Source of the DNA: Syntrophaceae bacterium UBA6112
GTDB taxonomy: Bacteria; Desulfobacterota; Syntrophia; Syntrophales; UBA5619
Direction: 5' to 3'
DNA length: 32,795 nt
Assembly (NCBI GenBank): GCA_002423465.1
Contig: DIWG01000037.1
Coordinates: forward strand, 1 to 32,795
In this document: piece after piece, positions 16,722 to 24,113 of the stretch
Layout of the letters: the number at the start of each line of letters is the position of its first letter
Numbering within the stretch: position 1 is the first letter of the stretch
The notes under the pieces: model-generated
What the model saw: only the letters and a program-made list of their open reading frames with translations
Databases searched by the model: none
What the model was told of the DNA's origin: nothing
Made by a program: the position numbers and the translations under genes

Positions 16722-17150
16722 TTAGGGTTGTATGATCCTCACGGCCACGAGATAGATCGCGTAGCCGATCGATCCGATGATCAGGGCGCCGAAGATCCAG
16801 CCCGTTTTCTGGAAGAACGCGCCGATGAACCGCGCCGCCCACTTCGACGGGGTGACGTAAGCCTCCAGCGCGGCGATCCGGCCCTGGAAGTCCCGGATTC
16901 TCCGGGCGTGCTCCCGGCAGGCGAGATCCTCGACGATGACGGTGATCCGCCGGACCTGAACGAGAAGATCGCCCATCACCTGCCGGTCGGCCTGGAGGCT
17001 GGCCTCATAGGCCTGCTTCAGGAGGCAGATCGACTTGTCGAGGGTGGCATAGCGGCGGTTGAGCTCCTCCGTCTGGCTGGAGAGTTTTGTAATGCTCTCC
17101 AGGAGGAGCTGTGTGTACCGGTCGATTCCGCCATCCTGCCCGTCCGTCAT
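16722..17150 (-). CDS. Coiled-coil protein with C-terminal membrane anchor
   Basis: A 142-aa protein I do not recognise. Residues about 10-95 are heptad-rich helices (LLLESITKLSSQTEELNRR, then RIRDFQGRIAALEAY). Residues about 115-138 form one transmembrane helix (WIFGALIIGSIGYAIYLVAV) with a short end. The topology predicts a tail-anchored protein with its coiled coil in the cytoplasm. The ATG at 17150 has a near-perfect ribosome site, AAGGAGGTGA, 10 nt upstream. It lies between the C11 peptidase (67 bp upstream gene end) and HU (23 bp). The coiled coil might scaffold the peptidase or HU at the membrane; this is speculation. Confidence 0.75.
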   Translation of the reverse strand: MTDGQDGGIDRYTQLLLESITKLSSQTEELNRRYATLDKSICLLKQAYEASLQADRQVMGDLLVQVRRITVIVEDLACREHARRIRDFQGRIAALEAYVTPSKWAARFIGAFFQKTGWIFGALIIGSIGYAIYLVAVRIIQP

Positions 17151-17217
17151 GGTTTCGTGTCACCTCCTTCCTTGTTACCGTTGCGCCGAGATAGAACCCA
17201 CTCGCGGTCGGTGGCGT

Positions 17218-18435
17218 TTACGACAGGAACCTTTCCAGGAATCTGATCCACTTACAGTCTCCGCAGAAATCAAGGGTCCGGTAAGCGGGATTGATCCTGT
17301 CACCGGGAAAATAGATCGACAGTCCGCAAGTGCCCCGGACCTCCCGGCCTATCTTCCCCTGGCGGAGAATCGCCCTCCCCCTTCCGGCCTTTAGCGCGGC
17401 CAGAAGATCGTCTGCCTTGGCCCGAACTTCGGCGCCGGCCTTTTTCCGCAGATTTTTGGTGAAGCTGGCCAGATCGATGTAGTTGTCGTCGTAGAACCGG
17501 GGGCTCCGGCGCCAGGCGGCCTCGATGAGTTTGGAGTCAGTCTCGAGGGCGGCAAGAAGACATTCCGACAGGGCATCGACCTTGGCCGTCATCTCCCCGG
17601 TTCTGCTCACGTCCAGAGCGGACTGGGTGACCGTCTCGTTCTTCCCTTTGTAGGAGAGGAGGTAGCTTTTGACGATCCAGCGGGCGAGGGCGGCGGCGTC
17701 CTGGCGGGGCTTGGCGGTCAGGCGGGTCAGGATCTCGGCGTAGGGCCACCCATCGAAAGGCTCCTCGATCTCCGAGCCGACGATGACGTTCACGGACTCC
17801 CGGAGCTGGTAGGCCACCTCCACCATGTTCATGAGACAGGCGTCCATGCCCAAGAGATCGATCTTCCGTCCCAGGAGCGCGCAGATCCCGGCAAGGACGA
17901 TCCTCAGCTCGCGGTTGTCCAGGGCGTCTCCGTCGGAAGTGTCGTCATAGCAGATGCTGCGGTGTTCCTGCGGGATTGGGTCGCGGGCGGGTTGCCGGAA
18001 AAGGCGCCGGCGGGGTTTCTTCTCTGCGGGACCAGCCGCCCTGCTCTTGGCGTCCTCCCACCAGCCGCTGCCGTGATTCCAGAGGATGAGGGCGTACCGG
18101 TCGGCGGGATAGTTGGCCGCCGCCCATTTGACGAAATCATAGAGGATCTGCGGATCGCCGGTATTCGCCTCGCTGAAGGTCTCGATACAGTCCTTCTTGA
18201 ACCCGCCTCCTTGGGTGATCCGGAAGCGCCTGGTGCGTTTGTCCTCGATCCGGTCAAGCTGGACGAGGATGTTGACGTCCTTCGTGGAGCCCGCCCGGGC
18301 CATCTCCGCGATGTCCCGGAGGGCCGCGCCGTCGAGGTTGTTGTCCCCGGCCATGTAGACCAGGAAGGTCCATTTGGCCTGGCTGGCCACCCGGCTGCCT
18401 GTCACACTTCCCGCGTCGGTCCCTGACTTTTCCAT
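17218..18435 (-). CDS. Clostripain-like cysteine peptidase (family C11)
   Basis: A 405-aa caspase-fold (clan CD) peptidase. The fold starts at TFLVYMAGDNNLD (about 23-35); the catalytic His121 is in LILWNHGSGW and Cys200 in LLGMDACLMNMVEVAYQL, the canonical C11 pair. C11 enzymes cleave after Arg or Lys and often need self-cleavage. A basic linker (EKKPRRRLFRQPARDP, about 138-153) between His and Cys could be such a site. There is no signal peptide, so unlike secreted clostripain it probably works in the cytoplasm. The ATG at 18435 follows AAGGAGG. It leads the minus-strand set. Caspase-like peptidases occur in bacterial cell-death systems, but I see no paired gasdermin or sensor. Confidence 0.9.
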   Translation of the reverse strand: MEKSGTDAGSVTGSRVASQAKWTFLVYMAGDNNLDGAALRDIAEMARAGSTKDVNILVQLDRIEDKRTRRFRITQGGGFKKDCIETFSEANTGDPQILYDFVKWAAANYPADRYALILWNHGSGWWEDAKSRAAGPAEKKPRRRLFRQPARDPIPQEHRSICYDDTSDGDALDNRELRIVLAGICALLGRKIDLLGMDACLMNMVEVAYQLRESVNVIVGSEIEEPFDGWPYAEILTRLTAKPRQDAAALARWIVKSYLLSYKGKNETVTQSALDVSRTGEMTAKVDALSECLLAALETDSKLIEAAWRRSPRFYDDNYIDLASFTKNLRKKAGAEVRAKADDLLAALKAGRGRAILRQGKIGREVRGTCGLSIYFPGDRINPAYRTLDFCGDCKWIRFLERFLS

Positions 18436-18671
18436 AGGAGCCTCCTTTTTTGATCGGATGGTAGAAGCTCACCTCGGCGAAAGTCAAAGAACACAGGAGC
18501 TATAGGGGCTATAGGAAAAGATCTTTCATCCAGGATGAATTTTTCGTATAAGCAGGGTATGCGTCGTTTCTCCCGTAAATCTCAATTGTATTTTCACAAG
18601 AAATATGCAATCTTATTCTAAGAGTTTCCTAAAGAGTTAAGCTGTTTCCACTGAATTAATAGTGAGGGGAA
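18436..18671. promoter_or_regulatory. Divergent intergenic region between C11 peptidase and CBASS
   Basis: This 236-bp AT-rich gap must hold both promoters. For the CBASS side TTTCAC (18592) and TATTCT (about 18614) form a weak candidate pair. A short direct repeat GCTATAGG lies near 18500. No strong palindrome or regulator gene is seen. Composition changes sharply here from GC-rich to AT-richer DNA. Confidence 0.35.
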
Positions 18672-19847
18672 ATGGCATCCGAGTCTAGAACGCTAAAAAA
18701 TGTAACCCGATACATTACGCGTGAGCTCGAAAGAGAGCTCTGGGCGCGAGCCGCAGGACGATGTCAGTTTAATGGCTGCAATCGACCCGTGTTCAAGTCA
18801 CCGGTGACACAGGAACAGGTTAACATCTCTGAAAAGGCTCATATCTACTCATTCTCCCAAACTGGCCCCCGCGGATGGGGACCATTTGCCAGGTACAGCA
18901 AACAAATCAATGATTTGACAAACCTAATGTTGGTCTGCCACGACTGTCATAAGACAATCGATCAAGACGGCAAAGGTGAGCGTTACTCTGCAGAACTGCT
19001 CATCAAGTGGAAGGATGAACATGAGAAACGCATCGCAATCGTGACGGGCGTCAACCCTACCAATAAGTCGCACGTCATCCTGTACGGAGCGAATATTGGA
19101 GACCAAACATCGAAGCTACAACCAGAAGCGGCAAAGGAAGCACTCTTCCCTGAGTGGTATCCGGCAGAAGAGCGCCCGATCCAACTCTCGATGAGTTGGG
19201 AAGGCAAGGACAACGAACCCGCTTATTGGAAAACAGAAGCCGAAAACCTGAGAGCAGCTTTTAACCGCCAAATCCGGCCCTTGGTTGATAGCAACGACTG
19301 CTCACACCTCTCCCTGTTCTCACTCGCACCCATCCCATTGATGGTACTCCTTGGCTCTCTCCTTACAGACAAGGTACCTGTACAAGCCTATCAGCTACAT
19401 AGGGAACCGACCCAGACATGGAGATGGCTCACTGGGCCAGCCGACTTCAGGTACCTGGTTAACCGACCGGTATCGCCATCACACCAACCGGCCTTGGCAA
19501 TATCCTTAAGTGACCACATCAACCCATCCCGCATCACATCGGTCCTAGGTGAAGCTGTTTCCATCTGGGAATTGACGATCGAACACCCTCACAATGATTT
19601 TCTGAAGTCGAAGGAGCAGCTCTCACAATTTCGTGAAACTGTCCGCCAACTTATTGTGGAAATAGGGAAGGCCCATGGAAAGCAAGCGCAATTGGCGTTT
19701 TTTCCAGCCATGCCTGTCGCGTGTGCAGTCGATCTGGGGCGAATACGGATGCCAAAGGCCGATGGCCCGTGGATTATTTACGATCAGAACAATGAGTGCA
19801 ATAAATTCATACGGGCGTTAGAGATAGGAGGTCCCGAGCATGGATAA
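18672..19847 (+). CDS. cap5: CBASS effector Cap5 (HNH-SAVED nuclease)
   Basis: A 391-aa cyclic-oligonucleotide-activated DNase. Residues about 25-110 form the HNH domain: CQFNGC (31-36), EKAHIYSFS with the catalytic-type His near 57, and NLMLVCHDCHKTID (83-96) giving the second zinc CxxC. Residues about 165-385 match a SAVED sensor (WKTEAENLRAAFNRQI, FSLAPIPLMVLLGSLL, ELTIEHPHNDF). In characterised Cap5 proteins ligand binding to SAVED drives assembly and indiscriminate cutting of double-stranded DNA, killing the infected cell. The ATG at 18672 follows GAGGGGA very closely, a short spacing. It is the first gene of the operon and overlaps the CD-NTase by 8 bp, so effector and sensor are made together. 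Confidence 0.92.
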   Translation: MASESRTLKNVTRYITRELERELWARAAGRCQFNGCNRPVFKSPVTQEQVNISEKAHIYSFSQTGPRGWGPFARYSKQINDLTNLMLVCHDCHKTIDQDGKGERYSAELLIKWKDEHEKRIAIVTGVNPTNKSHVILYGANIGDQTSKLQPEAAKEALFPEWYPAEERPIQLSMSWEGKDNEPAYWKTEAENLRAAFNRQIRPLVDSNDCSHLSLFSLAPIPLMVLLGSLLTDKVPVQAYQLHREPTQTWRWLTGPADFRYLVNRPVSPSHQPALAISLSDHINPSRITSVLGEAVSIWELTIEHPHNDFLKSKEQLSQFRETVRQLIVEIGKAHGKQAQLAFFPAMPVACAVDLGRIRMPKADGPWIIYDQNNECNKFIRALEIGGPEHG

Positions 19848-21066
19848 CTCTACCAGAAATCGTATTATTGAAGAGGTAGCCAGGTCTATTGACATCCCCG
19901 ATTCAGCCTACGAAAAGGCAAATGCCAGGTACAAGGATTTGGCTGATTGGTTTGGCCGAAAGGAGGCACGCTGCTACAACTTTCAGCCGCACCTCTACCC
20001 GCAAGGGTCATTCCGGCTGGGGACCGTAGTTCGCCCGATAGATGACGACGGAGAGTACGATCTGGACATGGGCTGCCGTCTTAGGCAGGGTTTCACAAAG
20101 GCTACATACACCCAACAGCAGCTTAAAAATCTTATCGGAGCGGACGTAGAGGATTACCGCGTCGCACGGGGCATCAAAGAGAAGCCAAAAGAAAAGAAAC
20201 GCTGTTGGCAGTTGCAGTATGCTGATACGCTGAAGTTCCACTTGGATATAGTCCCCTCAATACCTGAGACTGTCGAGCGACGGCGGCTCATCCAAGAGGC
20301 AATTGGCCGGACCGGTACCCCAACAGAGCTAGCAACGCTTGTTGCCAATTTGGCGGGAGCAATCACTGACAATCGGATGTGGAACTACAAAATTATCGAT
20401 GACGACTGGCTGCTTAGCAACTCAGAAGGCTTTGCCCTCTGGTTCATATCACGTATGAAATTGGCCAAGACACTGATGGAGAGCCTTTCGCTGCGAGCAA
20501 AAGCAGCTAAAGTTGACGAGTTGCCTGCTTATCAATGGAAATCACCTTTGCAGCGATGTGTTCAGTTGCTAAAACGCCATCGGGATATGTTGTTTGCTGA
20601 TGACCAGGACGGGAAACCAGCTTCAATTATTATCACAACTCTTGCAGCGAGGGCTTATAGAGGCGAGGCGGAGATCGCAGACGCATTGGAAACGATTTTG
20701 TCCACCATGGGGGCACTGGTACGCCCTACGGCACCCCGCATTCCAAATCCAGTCAACCCAGCGGAAGATTTTGCAGACAGGTGGAGTGATCCGGCAAACA
20801 AGCATCACAAATTGGAAGCGAAGTTTGGGATATGGCTGCAACAGGCCCAGACCTATTTCGATACCCTCGGGAAGGAGAGAAATCCGGAACTGATTGCCGA
20901 GATGGCGAAGGAGAAATTAGGTGCGTCGCTGAACACAAAGGAACTCAGCATCAAACTTGGAACAGGTACCTCGAGCAAACTGCTCAAACCAGCCGCAGTA
21001 CCTGCCGGTCTGAACTTCCCGGACAAGCCACTGGTTCCGCGGAAACCGGCGGGCTTCGCGTGCTAG
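19840..21066 (+). CDS. CBASS CD-NTase (cGAS/DncV-like nucleotidyltransferase)
   Basis: A 408-aa enzyme that makes a cyclic di- or trinucleotide on phage infection. The active site is GSFRLGTVV (about 56-64), the Asp pair in EYDLDMG (Asp74, Asp76) and a third acidic residue in FHLDIVPSIP (about 135). The helical C-terminal half (NTase core lid and tail) follows. TAGGAGGT lies 8 nt before the ATG. The tail LNFPDKPLVPRKPAGFAC is of the flexible type that Cap2 conjugates to cell targets; most known tails end in Gly or Ala, while this one ends in Cys after Ala. I cannot assign the clade (CdnA-G) or product by eye. It is between cap5 and cap2 in one operon. Confidence 0.92.
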   Translation: MDNSTRNRIIEEVARSIDIPDSAYEKANARYKDLADWFGRKEARCYNFQPHLYPQGSFRLGTVVRPIDDDGEYDLDMGCRLRQGFTKATYTQQQLKNLIGADVEDYRVARGIKEKPKEKKRCWQLQYADTLKFHLDIVPSIPETVERRRLIQEAIGRTGTPTELATLVANLAGAITDNRMWNYKIIDDDWLLSNSEGFALWFISRMKLAKTLMESLSLRAKAAKVDELPAYQWKSPLQRCVQLLKRHRDMLFADDQDGKPASIIITTLAARAYRGEAEIADALETILSTMGALVRPTAPRIPNPVNPAEDFADRWSDPANKHHKLEAKFGIWLQQAQTYFDTLGKERNPELIAEMAKEKLGASLNTKELSIKLGTGTSSKLLKPAAVPAGLNFPDKPLVPRKPAGFAC

Positions 21067-21075
21067 GTGTCATTT

Positions 21076-22869
21076 ATGATGCCTTGGTTTCTCAGAGATT
21101 CAGAAAGACTCAAGCTAGAACGCAGAGGTGTTGAGGAGCTAGTACGATCGGCCAATTGGCTTGTAGGCGCGGAATGGCTTTTGAATGACGACGGCCTCTG
21201 CCTCGACGCCGTCATTCGTACCAAAGGACACGATTACGACGTACGCGTCTCATTTCCCACCATCTACCCCGATGCCCCGATTATTGTACGCCCGAGAAAG
21301 ATGCAATCCCGAATTTCCATGCATCAATATGGAGGGGCAGATGGCCCGCTCTGCCTGGAATGGGGTCCCGACAATTGGCATCGAGACATTACCGCCGTAC
21401 AGATGTTGGAGAGCACATACCGACTGTTCGACATTGAGAACCCACTTGGAGAAAATCAACCCGATATCGCGGCGGTCGCACCATCTCGCCACAAACTGAC
21501 AATCGGCCAGCAGTTCCGAAGTAAACGCTTGAGATGGTTGGAAACCCGGGCACTCTCAAATTTTATTAATGGCCAGCCCGTAAATACAGCGGGATCTTTC
21601 AAATTCACGTTCCAAAAGACAGGTGAAATCTGGACAAGCCTGATCCACGAAGCCACACCATTTGGAGGCAGTACCTGGATAGACAACCAGATTCCCACGA
21701 CGCTGCCAGGAGCAATAGCCGACGAAGTTGGGATTTGGCTCAAAACGGATTTAGGGCAGAACACCATCGGACAACCAGCCACGCTTAAGGATCTACGGGA
21801 TCTTTTGGCTGGCATGGAGCAGGCAACATTTCTCACGACAAATGGGACTTCACCCGTGGACGGTTTCGGGAAATCTATGTCCGGAGTCCTTATCGCAGAT
21901 GCAACGAACGAATTGCATTTATTTATGGTATTCAGGGATGAAGACGTAATTGCCTGTTCAAGGGTCCAGCCGGAGGATATCCAAGGCCAAAACCGCGCAC
22001 CCGAACGGGATAAATTGAACGGCAAAAAAATCGGTATCGTGGGTCTGGGTTCAGTTGGCAGCAAGATCGCTTTGAGCCTTGCCCGCATGGGGTGCGGAAA
22101 ATTCTACCTTGTTGACCATGATCTGCTCCTACCGGAGAATCTACAGCGACATGCTCTGGATTGGCAGGGGGTAGTTCAGCATAAGGTAGATGCGATGCAG
22201 GCTGCCATTAGCCTGGTAGCCCCAGGAGTACAAACAGAGGTTTCCCGTCTAAACCTTACCGGGCAAGAATCCAACGCATCCATCGGCGGGGCACTGAACC
22301 GATTGGCGGACTGTGACATTCTCATCGACGCAACGTCGAACCCAAGGGTATTCAATTTGCTGGCATCTGTCGCCAGAAGCGCTCGGCGGCCTATGGTGTG
22401 GATGGAAGTATTCGGCGGAGGGATAGGTGGTCTGATAGCGCGAAGTCGACCAGGAATAGATCCTACACCGCATGACATGCGCGGTGCCTATCTTCAGTAT
22501 TGTACCGAGCATCCAGCGCCACACTTGGAAACAATAGTTCCTGGCAATTATGCCGCTGAAACTGAGGACGGGGAAGTGCTTGTAGCTTCCGATGCAGATG
22601 TTACGATCATCGCGCACCATGCAGTGCGCTTTGTCCCGGATTGTCTTGACACACCCGAACGATCGAAATTTCCCTACTCAATGTATCTGATCGGACTGGC
22701 AAAAGGTTGGACCTTTGAGGCCCCGTTTGACACGATTCCGATCTCAATGGCATCCTATGCGATAGAGGGATGGGACAATGGCAACAAACAAGAACTTGAT
22801 CTCGAAGGCGTACAGTTCCTATGCGAATTACTCAAAAAAGATGACTCTTCGCCTTCTAATACCCCCTGA
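21076..22869 (+). CDS. cap2: CBASS Cap2 (E2-E1 ubiquitin-transfer-like enzyme)
   Basis: A protein of about 597 aa fusing an E2-like and an E1-like module. The N-terminal E2 part has the block GPLCLEWGPDNW with a catalytic-type Cys near residue 92. The E1/ThiF part starts with the nucleotide-binding IGIVGLGSVGSKIALSLA (about 320-337) and VDHDLLLPENLQRH. The E1 catalytic Cys lies later, perhaps in YCTEHP or PDCLDT. Cap2 adenylates the CD-NTase C-terminus and transfers it to target molecules, priming the enzyme. I prefer the ATG at 21076, with AGGTG 6 nt upstream, over the GTG directly after the CD-NTase stop. It overlaps cap3. Confidence 0.9.
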   Translation: MMPWFLRDSERLKLERRGVEELVRSANWLVGAEWLLNDDGLCLDAVIRTKGHDYDVRVSFPTIYPDAPIIVRPRKMQSRISMHQYGGADGPLCLEWGPDNWHRDITAVQMLESTYRLFDIENPLGENQPDIAAVAPSRHKLTIGQQFRSKRLRWLETRALSNFINGQPVNTAGSFKFTFQKTGEIWTSLIHEATPFGGSTWIDNQIPTTLPGAIADEVGIWLKTDLGQNTIGQPATLKDLRDLLAGMEQATFLTTNGTSPVDGFGKSMSGVLIADATNELHLFMVFRDEDVIACSRVQPEDIQGQNRAPERDKLNGKKIGIVGLGSVGSKIALSLARMGCGKFYLVDHDLLLPENLQRHALDWQGVVQHKVDAMQAAISLVAPGVQTEVSRLNLTGQESNASIGGALNRLADCDILIDATSNPRVFNLLASVARSARRPMVWMEVFGGGIGGLIARSRPGIDPTPHDMRGAYLQYCTEHPAPHLETIVPGNYAAETEDGEVLVASDADVTIIAHHAVRFVPDCLDTPERSKFPYSMYLIGLAKGWTFEAPFDTIPISMASYAIEGWDNGNKQELDLEGVQFLCELLKKDDSSPSNTP

Positions 22870-23347
22870 AATTGTCCAAAAGCTGGTAGACGCCCTAGGA
22901 CAAGCCGGCCGGCGTGAGATTGGGGGTATATTAATGGGCGAACATGTCGGACCAGATGCCTTTCGCGTGCAGGAATTAACCATCCAACATAAAGGGGGAA
23001 CGTTTGCGGCGTTCGTCAGGATGGTGACGGAAATCATAGCGCCCCTGCGCGCCTTTTTTGAAACCACTAAGCATCATTACACGAAGTTCAATTATCTTGG
23101 TGAATGGCACTCGCACCATTCATTCATGCTGGCACCAAGCAACCAGGATCACGCTACGATGTATAACATCGTAATGGATCCGCAGCTTGGGGCACACTTT
23201 GTCGTGCTACTTCTGGTAAAACTTGGTGACCGAGGGCAGCTAGAGGGAAGCGTCACGGTTTACCAACCAAACAAAGGGGTATTTGCAGGAAGTATTGTTC
23301 AAGAAAGGTCAACCAAAACCATGTCAAAATATGAGATATCAGCATGA
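22778..23347 (+). CDS. cap3: CBASS Cap3 (JAMM isopeptidase)
   Basis: A JAB/MPN metalloprotease of 189 aa from this start. The JAMM site is complete: Glu in REIGGILMGEH, then HSHHSFMLAPSNQD, matching HxH-x7-S-x2-D. The usual Pro after the second His is His. Cap3 reverses Cap2-made conjugates of the CD-NTase. The ATG at 22778 has AGAGGGA 7 nt upstream but overlaps cap2 by 92 bp. The alternative ATG at 22841 gives 168 aa, a usual size, but lacks a ribosome site. It is the last gene of the operon; composition and repeats change right after its stop. Confidence 0.9.
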   Translation: MATNKNLISKAYSSYANYSKKMTLRLLIPPEIVQKLVDALGQAGRREIGGILMGEHVGPDAFRVQELTIQHKGGTFAAFVRMVTEIIAPLRAFFETTKHHYTKFNYLGEWHSHHSFMLAPSNQDHATMYNIVMDPQLGAHFVVLLLVKLGDRGQLEGSVTVYQPNKGVFAGSIVQERSTKTMSKYEISA

Positions 23348-23364
23348 GTAACCCCGCTGAACCC

Positions 23365-23514
23365 TGTGCCCAAAATTGTGCCCACCAGGATCAAAAAAGG
23401 ACCAATCCAGCCCCACTCCTGCCAACATTCGGGCGGGGAAGCATTCAGACAAGACTTTGTATTTACTTATTTTTAATAGATCTTTGGCGGCGGGCGAATT
23501 CTGGAATTGTGCCC
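23365..23514. repeat. TGTGCCC direct repeats beside the selC scar
   Basis: TGTGCCC occurs at 23365-23371, 23377-23383 and 23508-23514. The last two share the 10-mer AATTGTGCCC. The final copy abuts the tRNA fragment. Short direct repeats flanking a core site are typical arm-type sites of tyrosine integrases. The 160-bp stretch after cap3 holds no gene. Confidence 0.5.
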
Positions 23515-23578
23515 TTCAAATCCGGAGTGGGGGGCTAGTACCCTCCCAGGTGGGTTCGATTCCCATGCACTTCCGCCA
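23514..23578 (+). tRNA. selC: 3' half of tRNA-Sec (selC), attachment-site scar
   Basis: The fragment begins at the anticodon loop CTTCAAA (anticodon TCA, 23516-23518) and runs through the 3' anticodon-stem strand TCCGG, a long variable arm (TGGGGGG/CCCTCCCA), a T arm (GTGGG-TTCGATT-CCCAT) and the 3' acceptor GCACTTCC-G-CCA. The long variable arm and 8-nt acceptor are specific to selenocysteine tRNA. The 5' half is missing: no GGAAGTGC-like acceptor, D arm or CCGGA strand lies upstream. This is what remains when an element integrates at the anticodon loop and restores the real tRNA at its other end, outside the window. Confidence 0.88.
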
Positions 23579-23908
23579 TTTTTTATTGATTTTATTAGGA
23601 TTTACTTGCCGGATTCTTTCCCCCCGAATTTCCCCCAGGGGTATGACTTTCCTTTCCAGGATGCGGCGTTTCGCTTCGAGTTGGACGGAGGCATATTGCA
23701 TGACGGAATCGCGTCGCGCATGATCCTTCAGCATTTGCAGTTCGTCGATGCTCAAACCCTTTTCGTTGACGTACTGGCTGCAGGAGGAATGCTTCAGCCC
23801 GGCGTACATCTCGATCGCCTCACCGACCGTCCCGCAGGCTTTGTGCCATAGATCCACGAGATAATCGTGCTGGTAAAGCTGAACCAAAAGATCATCATCA
23901 AATTTCAT
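23516..23908 (-). CDS. Small hypothetical protein running into the selC scar
   Basis: A 130-aa frame beginning MKFDDDLLVQLYQHDYLV, helical, with SIDELQMLKDHARRD. I do not recognise it. From about residue 112 the frame reads the antisense strand of the tRNA fragment (GIEPTWEG is the reverse of the T arm), so the natural C-terminus has been replaced or lost. No ribosome site precedes the ATG. It could be a truncated gene of the flanking DNA, or non-coding. Confidence 0.4.
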   Translation of the reverse strand: MKFDDDLLVQLYQHDYLVDLWHKACGTVGEAIEMYAGLKHSSCSQYVNEKGLSIDELQMLKDHARRDSVMQYASVQLEAKRRILERKVIPLGEIRGERIRQVNPNKINKKWRKCMGIEPTWEGTSPPLRI

Positions 23909-23997
23909 GGGCCATTTAAAGGACTTAATGGCGTTGAATGGAAGATTTGTTTATCTGTGAAAGGCCTTGATGCCGGAGGAAATATAATGTTGAAGAT

Positions 23998-24028
23998 GCA
24001 TTATGTGCCCTTGCAAGGCACATTATGC
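23998..24028. promoter_or_regulatory. AbiE operator 1
   Basis: GCATTATGTGCC and GGCACATTATGC form 12-bp arms with one mismatch around CTTGCAA. The core TGTGCCCT..AGGCACA resembles site 2 at 24089. AbiEi-type antitoxins are known to bind paired inverted repeats in their own promoter. Confidence 0.55.
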
Positions 24029-24061
24029 AATCAGAATATGATAAGAGAACGCAATTACTGA

Positions 24062-24090
24062 TTGACAATATCATGTTTTATGTGCATTGT
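24062..24090 (+). promoter_or_regulatory. Putative abiE promoter
   Basis: A perfect -35 TTGACA (24062-24067) is followed after 17 bp by CATTGT, a poor -10. It lies between the two inverted repeats, so a bound antitoxin would block it. Confidence 0.4.
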
Positions 24091-24109
24091 GTGCTCTCAG
24101 AGGACACAC
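24089..24109. promoter_or_regulatory. AbiE operator 2, overlapping the ribosome site
   Basis: GTGTGCTCT-C-AGAGGACAC is a near-perfect inverted repeat (one mismatch in nine) related to site 1. Its right arm contains the AGAGGA ribosome site of abiEi, so it may act on DNA and also fold in the mRNA. Confidence 0.5.
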
Positions 24110-24113
24110 TTCG

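Noticed and set aside
18436..18671. A second attachment site matching the selC core
   Set aside because: I looked for CTTCAAATCC and T-arm sequence in this gap and found none.
23460..23578. Complete functional tRNA-Sec, possibly with an intron
   Set aside because: No 5' acceptor strand, D arm or 5' anticodon strand is found upstream; only the 3' half is present.
23376..23851. Plus-strand frames across the att region
   Set aside because: They read through the tRNA fragment and have no ribosome sites or recognisable domains.
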